Source: Coemansia sp. RSA 922 (taxonomy: Eukaryota > Kickxellomycota > Kickxellomycetes > Kickxellales > Kickxellaceae). Taken from it: 14,543 bases of DNA. Both the position numbers and the translations under genes were made by a program. The stretch lies in the NCBI GenBank assembly GCA_027577415.1, contig JANBQS010000617.1, forward strand, positions 1-14,543, in the 5' to 3' direction. Below, piece by piece: positions 7,274 to 13,615 of this stretch; the stretch's first letter is position 1; each line of letters starts with the position of its first letter. The notes under the pieces were generated by a model. The model was not told the DNA's origin. It saw nothing but the letters and a program-made list of their open reading frames with translations, and made no database searches.

Positions 7274-9277
7274 TCAGGTCGGCGGCTCATGCGCATCGCT
7301 GAATGTAAAATACGTAGAGATATCGCCCATGTTTGCCAGTCCGCTGCTAGCGCTGCCATTGCTCATAGGCGCACCATAGGCGATGTTTTGTGCTTGGTTC
7401 CTGTCAACATCGCCCACTGGCTGCAGCGCAGTGGCTAAATGGGGACCAATCGTCGGTGGACCGTCATTATTTCCGATGTCCTCTAGCGATTCCGACATTT
7501 GCTTGTGCACCGTCGCACCGCCAAGATTATTGGCTTGCTGCGGTGTCAGCAGATGCGAGGGCAGCGACGAAGTGGGCTTGACTTGTAGACGGGTCTTTAG
7601 TGACATGAGAATGCTCTCGTTTGCAAGAGCATTGTAGCCGCTGTCGCGCGCATTGGTTCCGCTTATATCGGCCGGTGTTGGCGCCACTGGCTCCAGATGC
7701 ATGCTCTGACTGTTATTGGCACTGTTCGTATAGCCTTCGGGGCCGTTGGACAGAGGCGGCGGTCGTGCCGACTTTGGGCGCTCGGCTTGTAAGAAAGACT
7801 CAAACGATTGCATCGACGACTCCACAGCCGATGGCGCAGTAGCTGTCGATGTGGCAAACGGATTCAGTCCACTGAGCGAGTTGGGCGCATCAAACTTCGT
7901 CGTAGTCTCTGCTACCCCATCGCCCATTGGAGTCACTCGACCGCCAGGGGCTCCCATCGGCGTAGCTGGATAGGGCTGGTAGCGGTTAGAAGGCAGAACT
8001 TGCAAAGACGCCCTTCGCAGCGCAAACGCGCCATGGCCATGTGGCATCGGGTGGTTTGCGCCCATTTCGCTAATGCTCGAGGTAACGCTCATCAAAAACG
8101 GATTGATTGTCGCTAGCTCTGACTGCCGTATTCCTGGCGATGTAAAGCTCAGCGGCGGCTGCGTGGGTAGCTGGGGCTGCAAGGGCGCGGCAAAGGCGGG
8201 GCCGTTGCCGCCGGACATATGCATAGGCATAGCGCCAAGGGCTTCAAGTTGGCCGTCTCTGGGCAGCGAGTATCGGTGCATAGGTGGTGGCTTACCCGCA
8301 TTATTCATAGTAGAGTCCAGCACCGCCAAATCCACAGTCCAATATGCGCCCTTGCCCGGCTCGTTGGCGGGTCGCGGTATCCTGACAAATGTCTTATTCA
8401 GCGAGAGGTTGTGACGTATAGAGTTCTTCCACCCGGATCCAGCAGATTTAAAGTACGGGTAGTTATCCATGGCCCAGTTGTAAATCTCGTTCAGCGTCAT
8501 TTGCTTTCGTGGGTGGTGGAGAAGGGCGTAGGTAATCAGTGTCGCATAAGAGTATGGCGGCTTGCCAGCGGTGTGCGTTTTGAGCTGCGCCGCACCACTC
8601 AAGAGCAAAGCAATGTCGGGTGGGCCAGGCGGATTGACCCCTGTTGCTGACGACGATTTCGTAGATGCCTGCGACGGCGAGTTCATTGACAGAGAGGTGT
8701 TTGTCGATCCAGCGTGGCTAAGACCGGCGGGAGTGGTAGTGGCCGGCATATTCCCGTTCTGATGCAAGCCAGAGGACATGTGAGGAAAGGCGGCGTCAAT
8801 GTCAAATTCGCTTTGGCGCTGCTGAAGGGGCATAGACGATATCGAGGCGTTCTGGCTGGGCACCATACCGAATATCTCGTTGCGAAACGGCAGGTGGGGC
8901 GGTCGATGCTGGAATTGCAGGCCGGGCGGCTGCGTCGGTGGTGGTATCTGCGGCAACATGGAAATGTCAAAGGACTGCCGATGCAGAACCCTATGCTGCT
9001 GTTGCTGAAGCTGCTGCAGGTGGTGCGTGTGCAGCGATGCACTCAGCTGCTGGATGGACGCAGATGATGGCATTGCGGGCTGAGGGACCACTGCACTCGC
9101 TTGCGCCCTCTGCTGAGCATCTGCTGGAGGCACTGAGAACGGATTGATGAACCCGCCTGGAAGCACCTCTGGGTACACCGCCTTCTCATCTAGCGGGTAC
9201 GACGGTCTTCCACCGTCGCGATCCATCGGGAAGAGCGAGATAAATGGGACTTTCTGCTGCGCTCTCGCCGGAACCAT
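7274..9277 (-). CDS. Forkhead (winged-helix) transcription factor
   Basis: This 667-residue single-exon protein has one forkhead DNA-binding domain in its centre, about residues 239-316. It begins KPPYSYATLI (239-248), includes recognition helix WKNSIRHNLSLNKTF (283-297) with the base-contacting Asn285 and His289, and ends in PGKGAYWTVD (307-316). The domain is canonical and should bind the GTAAACA-type core. The rest is low-complexity: a His/Gln-rich run (84-100), Pro-rich stretches, and a long Ser/Pro/Asn-rich C-terminal half that probably serves transactivation or regulation. There is no FHA domain, so it is not a direct Fkh1/Fkh2 match and is nearer the FHA-less Hcm1/Sep1/Mei4-like group, though I cannot assign an orthologue. 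The start is well supported: an in-frame TGA lies two codons upstream of the ATG. It shares a 1.17 kb divergent intergenic region with RanBP1. Confidence 0.93.
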   Translation of the reverse strand: MVPARAQQKVPFISLFPMDRDGGRPSYPLDEKAVYPEVLPGGFINPFSVPPADAQQRAQASAVVPQPAMPSSASIQQLSASLHTHHLQQLQQQQHRVLHRQSFDISMLPQIPPPTQPPGLQFQHRPPHLPFRNEIFGMVPSQNASISSMPLQQRQSEFDIDAAFPHMSSGLHQNGNMPATTTPAGLSHAGSTNTSLSMNSPSQASTKSSSATGVNPPGPPDIALLLSGAAQLKTHTAGKPPYSYATLITYALLHHPRKQMTLNEIYNWAMDNYPYFKSAGSGWKNSIRHNLSLNKTFVRIPRPANEPGKGAYWTVDLAVLDSTMNNAGKPPPMHRYSLPRDGQLEALGAMPMHMSGGNGPAFAAPLQPQLPTQPPLSFTSPGIRQSELATINPFLMSVTSSISEMGANHPMPHGHGAFALRRASLQVLPSNRYQPYPATPMGAPGGRVTPMGDGVAETTTKFDAPNSLSGLNPFATSTATAPSAVESSMQSFESFLQAERPKSARPPPLSNGPEGYTNSANNSQSMHLEPVAPTPADISGTNARDSGYNALANESILMSLKTRLQVKPTSSLPSHLLTPQQANNLGGATVHKQMSESLEDIGNNDGPPTIGPHLATALQPVGDVDRNQAQNIAYGAPMSNGSASSGLANMGDISTYFTFSDAHEPPT

Positions 9278-9573
9278 CAGTCACTTTTTCTTTTGTTTGC
9301 ACGCAAGAGAGTGCGTGTGGGGTTAGGCAACCAAGTAGAGCAACCCCAAGCGGTAGTGGCGAGTAAGGGTGTTCTGCTAATAATATCGACGCTGGTGTAC
9401 ACAGTTGTGAAATGATAGAAAGGCAAGATCCAGATTCTTGTAACTCGGAAATAAAGATGGTTATTTGTTTGGAAACAAAAGGATATGAACAAGGTCTTAC
9501 GAGTAAGAAGAAGAGGCAAAAGTTCTTTGCTCGTCTTTGCAAAATCAGCTGCCTGCTGGTGAAGTGTAGGAAA

Positions 9574-9590
9574 GGCGGCGGCGGCGGCGG
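9574..9590 (+). repeat. GGC trinucleotide microsatellite
   Basis: Nearly six GGC units lie in tandem in the 5' flank of the forkhead gene, about 300 bp upstream of its ATG. It is non-coding as far as I can see. Confidence 0.8.
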
Positions 9591-10272
9591 CCAGCAGCTG
9601 CAGTGGGGCGGGCCAACATCTGGGATGGGAGAGTGGTGATACGCCGATACCCACGCCCTTGGTAAAAAAAAATGTGAATCGGCGCTTCATACATAATGCG
9701 ACAAGGGCCCATTCAGCCACACGTGCGCCGCCATTCCTCTCTCCAATATTCTCTTACCATTGAAGGGCGGGTGGTCGAATAGGCGTTAACCTATGCCGGC
9801 CCCGGGCTAAGCGGCTAAATAGTAATGAAATGAAGATGGGGAGGGTGCTTTCTCTTTGTTTATGTGCCCCTCCGCCCCCTTGCCAATTAGAGGCTGGCTG
9901 TCTCGCCCTCCTGCATATGCGCCCCCGTCTGCCCCGGTGAATGGTGGTCGTACGTGGGGATAAGAAAGCGTGGTGAAAAAAAAACCCCTCGTATCGCCCA
10001 TGTTCGTGTCGGATCTTACTTAGACGCTTGCTGCTGCCAAATTGCGATCGAGCGGCGCCGCCGGGCCAGGTTGCACACGGTGCACCTGACACGTTCTTTT
10101 TTCTTCTCCTTTCCGACGGTTTGGGAAGGCAATGAGCACGGCAGAGCTGTTGCTACGACGATGGGCGTACAAAGCGGTCAGCTGACGGCAGCCAGTTACC
10201 AGGGGAACCAGTTGATGCGAGGTCTCGAGTTTACATAGGATCGCTCTTGTGTACCAGATGAAATATGAATAG

Positions 10273-10306
10273 TCGGCTCAGCTCAATAAGCATCACTTTG
10301 AGCCGA
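10273..10306. repeat. 8-bp inverted repeat upstream of RanBP1
   Basis: TCGGCTCA (10273-10280) and its perfect reverse complement TGAGCCGA (10299-10306) are separated by 18 bp. The repeat is about 140 bp upstream of the RanBP1 ATG, overlapping an ATTGG (CCAAT on the minus strand). It is a candidate two-site regulatory element, with no other support. Confidence 0.45.
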
Positions 10307-10446
10307 TTGGGGATCAAGCGAGCCAGAATATTTTTTTTACCTCTCTGTTGACGTTTTGGTTTTGGCCTTGTATCGAATTTCCTTCTTCTTATTCGCACAC
10401 ACCCTTTTCAGCTAAATCCCAATCTATAGAAACTACTATATTCACA

Positions 10447-11318
10447 ATGTCTGAGCTGGAGAACAAGCCTGTCGCTGCCGTTGAAGACGCCCAGGTAAGC
10501 ACCAGTAGCTTGGATCTGCTGCATTCGGCCTAGTGAAAATGCAAGTGCATTTTCGCAGCCAGAGGTGTTTTTCTTAGCCTCTGTAAGCAATGCGCTGAAC
10601 CTGAAATTGACTGCGTTCTTTACTAATGTTTGAATTGACTGCGGTGTTTATTTTTTTAGGAGGAGGAGGAGACCGTCGAGAGCGTCGATGTGCATTTCGA
10701 GCCCGTTGTCAAGCTTGAAGACGTTGTCGTCAAGACCCACGAGGAAGATGAGACCGAAATCTTTAAAATGTAAGGTGTCGCAGTGGTGGCCGCAGTTACC
10801 TCTTGCTCTTGTACATGGGTAGCAAATACTAACTTGTATGACGTATGCACTTTCTTGTATTCGTTAGGCGCGCCAAGCTTTTCCGCTTTGACCAGGAGGC
10901 CAAGGAGTGGAAGGAGCGCGGCACTGGCGATGTTAAGCTGCTGAAGCACAAGGAGAACGGCAAAGTGCGCCTGCTGATGCGCCGTGACAAGACGCTAAAG
11001 GTCTGCGCCAACCACTACATCACCGAGGAGATGGTTCTGTCGCCCAATGTCGGCTCTGACCGTTCGTGGGTGTGGAATGTGGCTGCTGACTTGGTCGACG
11101 ATGAGGTCGAGCGCCAGCTCCTGGCCATCCGCTTTGCCAACTCGGATAACGCTGGAAAGTTCAAGGAGGCCTTTGAGGATGCCCGCGACAACAACAAAAA
11201 GCTCGCTGGCTCTGCCGCCGAGTCCAAGCCCGAGGCGTCCGACGAGGATGACAACGAGTCTGGCAGCGATGCTGAGGAGGAAGACGAGAAGACTGAGGAA
11301 GCCGAGAAGAAGGACTAG
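10447..11318 (+). CDS. YRB1: Ran-specific GTPase-activating co-factor RanBP1 (Yrb1)
   Basis: There are three exons, 10447-10494, 10660-10769 and 10868-11318, giving 202 residues, almost the length of yeast Yrb1 (201). It binds Ran-GTP and helps RanGAP hydrolyse it, releasing Ran from karyopherins at the cytoplasmic face of the nuclear pore. The Ran-binding domain covers about 27-160: HFEPVVKL (28-35), [13 protein letters not shown] (49-61), [13 protein letters not shown] (66-78), [12 protein letters not shown] (91-102). The exon joins restore this domain exactly: the second one splits the Met53 codon (AT + G). A short acidic N-terminus and a long Asp/Glu/Lys-rich C-terminal tail flank the domain. 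I see no clear leucine-rich nuclear export signal of the kind in vertebrate RanBP1. An AATAAA lies 58 nt after the stop. It converges with MET14 across a 105-bp gap. Confidence 0.96.
10495..10659 (+). other. RanBP1 intron 1, rich in stem-loops
   Basis: The donor is GTAAGC; the acceptor is TAG after a T-run. The phase-0 boundary follows Gln16. A TACTAAT branch point lies at 10621-10627. The 165-nt intron also holds a 10-bp hairpin (10533-10556, tetraloop AAGT), a 6-bp hairpin (10560-10583), and an 11-bp perfect direct repeat AATTGACTGCG (10605-10615 and 10633-10643) that brackets the branch point. Confidence 0.9.
10770..10867 (+). other. RanBP1 intron 2
   Basis: The donor GTAAGG is at 10770 and the acceptor TTAG ends at 10867. 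A perfect TACTAAC branch point lies at 10827-10833, 34 nt from the acceptor. It is 98 nt long and phase 2, with the split Met53 codon restoring the conserved [10 protein letters not shown] segment. Confidence 0.93.
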
Positions 11319-11375
11319 GATGTGTGTATCTCTCTGTGCTATGTCTCACTACTAAATGGCTTTTCTTTTCCAAGT

Positions 11376-11381
11376 AATAAA
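11376..11381 (+). terminator. Poly(A) signal of RanBP1
   Basis: AATAAA lies 58 nt after the RanBP1 stop, inside the 105-bp gap before the convergent MET14 stop codon. The 3' untranslated regions of the two genes therefore probably overlap or abut. Confidence 0.6.
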
Positions 11382-11423
11382 TTCTTTTCAGCTCTCTATT
11401 CTATTTCGTAAGGTACATATGAA

Positions 11424-12041
11424 CTACAACAGATTGCTGGCTTCCAGGTAGGCGACAATTTGCGCAACTGCCTCGGCAATGGTGTTCTGATCTGTGCGGA
11501 TATGGACTTCAGGCGTCTCGGGAGCCTCATATGGCGCGCTAATGCCAGTGAAGTCCTTGATCTCGCCAGCGCGTGCTTTCTTGTACAGCCCCTTGGGGTC
11601 GCGCTGCTCGGCGACTTCAACGGGCAAGTCAGCAAACACCTCGACAAACGGGATACCCGCCTCCTTGTGCAGCTGGCGAGCGCTGTCACGGTCGCTGCGG
11701 TAGGGCGAAATAAAGCTGGTAATGGCGATGGCCGCAGAGTCAGCAAAGAGCTTGCTGACCTCGGCTATGCGACGGATGTTCTCAGTGCGGTCCTCGGGGC
11801 TGAATCCCAGGTTCTTGTTCAATCCGAACCGGATATTGTCTCCATCCAGTCGGTATACGTTGATGCCGCGGTGGAGCAAGTGCTGTTCAAGTGCGCTGGC
11901 TATCGTGCTCTTGCCCGAGGCCGAAAGACCAGTGAACCAGATGGTAAGACCAGTCTTGTGCTTCAGCAGTTGCGCGCGCTCATCGCGGCTGACCTGGCCT
12001 TCGTGCCATGTAATGTTGGAGGGAGTAGAGCTGGAAGACAT
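11424..12041 (-). CDS. MET14: Adenylylsulfate (APS) kinase, Met14 type
   Basis: This 205-residue single-exon enzyme catalyses ATP + adenylylsulfate giving ADP + PAPS, the second step of sulfate assimilation toward cysteine and methionine. The P-loop is GLSASGKST (38-46). The APS-binding stretch [17 protein letters not shown] runs 65-81. SFISPYR (109-115) holds the conserved serine (Ser112) near the transfer site. The lid region is [10 protein letters not shown] (148-157), followed by [12 protein letters not shown] (164-175). There is no sulfurylase domain, so it is the free-standing form usual in fungi (yeast Met14 is 202). The reading frame is open a further 22 codons upstream but contains no ATG there; the chosen start at 12039-12041 gives the normal family N-terminus (NITWH at 9-13). 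It shares the short gap 12042-12318 with the Vps20-like fragment on the other strand. Confidence 0.97.
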   Translation of the reverse strand: MSSSSTPSNITWHEGQVSRDERAQLLKHKTGLTIWFTGLSASGKSTIASALEQHLLHRGINVYRLDGDNIRFGLNKNLGFSPEDRTENIRRIAEVSKLFADSAAIAITSFISPYRSDRDSARQLHKEAGIPFVEVFADLPVEVAEQRDPKGLYKKARAGEIKDFTGISAPYEAPETPEVHIRTDQNTIAEAVAQIVAYLEASNLL

Positions 12042-12318
12042 AGTTGTAAATGCGAGATATAAAGAGGAGATATCGTAGCTGAAAAGGATAAAAATGGCAT
12101 TTACCAAACTCTATTTGTACCCTTGTCTGAGCGCGTGTGGCAGTGTAGGCGGAAAGTAGAGTTCCTGCCCAAGCTGTCTGCCAATTGGTTGAATATGACG
12201 CGAGAATCCTTACTAAAGTGCTAATAATTTATCAGAGCGCGCAGATGAACTTTCCAACTTTATTTTATCTCCCAGATTGCTTAGCCGGGAGAGAAAAAAA
12301 ATAAACCTGTATGGTTGA
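12042..12318. other. Short divergent gap: MET14 promoter upstream of the Vps20-like exon
   Basis: All three plus-strand frames are interrupted and none shows ESCRT-III helix sequence. The stretch must contain the MET14 promoter. A TGTGGC at 12136-12141 faintly resembles a Met31/Met32 core, and there is a CCAAT at 12181-12185. Two splice-acceptor-like sites, ending TTTATCAG and ATCTCCCAG, occur at about 12227-12234 and 12267-12275. Confidence 0.5.
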
Positions 12319-12351
12319 GCCAGCAAGGTTCTGACGCAACTTCACAAGGAA

Positions 12352-12672
12352 ATGCGCATAGAGGATGTCGAGCGGTTGGCCGACGATACAGTAGAAGCTA
12401 TAGCCTACCAGAACGAGGTTTCTGACATTTTGCAGTCAAATATGACCGCCGAAGACGAGGAGGCCATGTTGGAGGAGCTGGAGGAGTTGGAGCGGCAAGA
12501 GGCCGATAGACTGAGACTCGACCTCCCGCGTGCGCCCAATGGTGCCTTGCCAGACAAAGAGATTGTAGAGCCCGAGGAGGAACCTGAAGAGGAACCCGAA
12601 GAGGAGGAGGAAGAAGAAGATGAAGAAGAAGAGGCGCCTCAGCGCTCGCGAAACAACCCTATGCTTGCATGA
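12352..12672 (+). CDS. Vps20/CHMP6-like ESCRT-III C-terminal segment, N-terminal half missing
   Basis: This 106-codon frame matches only the C-terminal half of Vps20/CHMP6, the ESCRT-III subunit that links ESCRT-II to Snf7 polymerisation on endosomes. Matching segments are IEDVERLADDTVEAIAYQ (3-20), TAEDEEAMLEELEELE (32-47) and a MIM2-type Vps4-binding segment LPRAPNGALP (58-67), comparable to LPEVPSEPLP in human CHMP6. The conserved frame runs on upstream of the ATG (VLTQLHKE, 12328-12351) to a TGA at 12316, so the ATG is probably internal and the exon begins near an acceptor-like CAG at 12321-12323. The basic N-terminal helices (about 100 residues) are absent, and the 280 bp back to MET14 cannot hold them. 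The last third is an unusual Glu-rich tail. It may be a truncated gene, an orphan duplicated exon, or a short expressed regulator. Confidence 0.72.
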   Translation: MRIEDVERLADDTVEAIAYQNEVSDILQSNMTAEDEEAMLEELEELERQEADRLRLDLPRAPNGALPDKEIVEPEEEPEEEPEEEEEEEDEEEEAPQRSRNNPMLA

Positions 12673-13009
12673 TGTCAGCCATGGTTGGCATTTGATTCCC
12701 GCCTTGAGGCCTCATCTGTGTGCGCCTCTCGGTCCTATACACCAGGTGCAGTGCGCTAGATGCCTGAGATGTCAGGCGCTGTGCTCACAAGTGCAGACCA
12801 ACCGGTTGGCTAGTCGCTTAGAGGCACTTTGCACAATGCCACCACAGATACATTAGCTTTCGATCACATTTGTGCGTAATATACAAACATATCCGCGTGA
12901 ACGACAAACAAGTACAGGCAAATTGAGATATGCATGATATATTAAATGAACTAACTACCACTTAGAGGAGCTGTTTCTATGCACTGTACAAGGATTCTAA
13001 GGAGCGCAA
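12673..13009. other. Intergenic region between the Vps20-like exon and the PY-motif gene
   Basis: No gene is seen. The two flanking genes converge here. One compact hairpin, GCCTGA-GATG-TCAGGC, sits at 12762-12777 in a more GC-rich patch. The right part is AT-rich. No AATAAA was found for either gene. Confidence 0.5.
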
Positions 13010-13615
13010 TTAGGACGACAAACCCTGGTTGTGGTAGTCAGTGAACCCGCGAGGATGTAGTGGTGGTTTCTCAAAGGCTGCCTGTCCAAGTCTCCATTGG
13101 CGAACGACGAGGGACACTGGCGTCAAGTCTTCGATATCAGCATACGTTGGAAGCAATTCATAGTCGCTATAGCCGTCACCAGACAAAGTCGCCGGACGTG
13201 TCGTATAGTCACTGCGGCTGCTGGTTGTGGCTTCTATACCTTCGCCACTCGTTTGATCGACTGACATATCCGATGAACGCACACTACATGTAGCTGATGC
13301 TGGTAGTGACATATTTGGCTGACATCTACAGTTTATGCGCTGCTCGGCTCTCAGCGGCGAGGCAACGACTCCAATCTCCAGCGCTTCTGCATATGTCAGC
13401 GGGTGGCGGGTACTGCCAGCGTACGGCGGTGGAGGTGGGAATGGCACGTCGTTGATAATTGCCCAAGCGCCACGGCTGTAAACAGGCGGTGAATTGTGAA
13501 TAATGGCAGCCCTAGCGCGAGCTAACGATTTTAAGATGCGAGTGCCTATTGTGACGCTGGGCCTGGGACCCCACACTAATGTCTGCTCAGCGGTATTCCT
13601 AGCCTCAGCATTCAT
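13010..13615 (-). CDS. Uncharacterised protein with PPxY-type (WW-domain-binding) motifs
   Basis: I do not recognise a family. The 201-residue protein is Pro-, Ser- and Ala-rich, with no transmembrane segment and no signal peptide. Two PPxY motifs, PPVY (43-46) and PPPY (62-65, within a run of five prolines), and two looser relatives, PLTYAEALE (72-80) and LPTYADIED (155-163), are spread along it. PPxY, often with following acidic residues, is the ligand of WW domains such as those of the Rsp5/Nedd4 ubiquitin ligases. A role as an Rsp5 adaptor or substrate is a reasonable inference, not shown. The frame continues 35 codons upstream without an ATG, so the first ATG at 13613-13615 is taken as the start. 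A TATATA at 13629-13634 is too close to serve this ATG with normal TATA spacing. No orthologue can be named. Confidence 0.62.
   Translation of the reverse strand: MNAEARNTAEQTLVWGPRPSVTIGTRILKSLARARAAIIHNSPPVYSRGAWAIINDVPFPPPPPYAGSTRHPLTYAEALEIGVVASPLRAEQRINCRCQPNMSLPASATCSVRSSDMSVDQTSGEGIEATTSSRSDYTTRPATLSGDGYSDYELLPTYADIEDLTPVSLVVRQWRLGQAAFEKPPLHPRGFTDYHNQGLSS

Larger units (their letters stand above)
9278..10446. promoter_or_regulatory. Divergent promoter region between the forkhead and RanBP1 genes
   Basis: This is the largest gap between genes in the window, and no coding sequence is supported. It contains a short GGC repeat (9574-9590), a CACGTG E-box (9720-9725), four stress-element-type cores (CCCCT at 9867-9871, 9876-9880 and 9985-9989; AGGGG at 10201-10205), a CCAAT box (9883-9887, and its complement at 10305-10309), and an 8-bp inverted repeat at 10273-10306. 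The last 80 bp before the RanBP1 ATG are pyrimidine-rich, typical of a fungal leader. Binding by any factor is inference from short motifs. Confidence 0.5.

Noticed and set aside
7320..10004. 13-bp repeat TATCGCCCATGTT shared by the forkhead coding end and the divergent promoter
   Set aside because: About one such match is expected by chance in a window of this size.
10495..10659. Intronic snoRNA in RanBP1 intron 1
   Set aside because: A CTGA is present, but no acceptable box C (RTGATGA) or H/ACA boxes with the right spacing were found.
11460..12062. 200-codon plus-strand frame, considered as possible N-terminal exons of the Vps20-like gene
   Set aside because: It is a shadow of MET14; its translation has no basic helical ESCRT-III N-terminal sequence.
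12042..12107. N-terminal extension of MET14 by 22 codons
   Set aside because: The extension has no ATG (it starts at TTG) and is unlike the family N-terminus.
12136..12141. Met31/Met32-like TGTGGC upstream of MET14
   Set aside because: Only a partial match to a short motif, and no evidence that this fungus uses those regulators.
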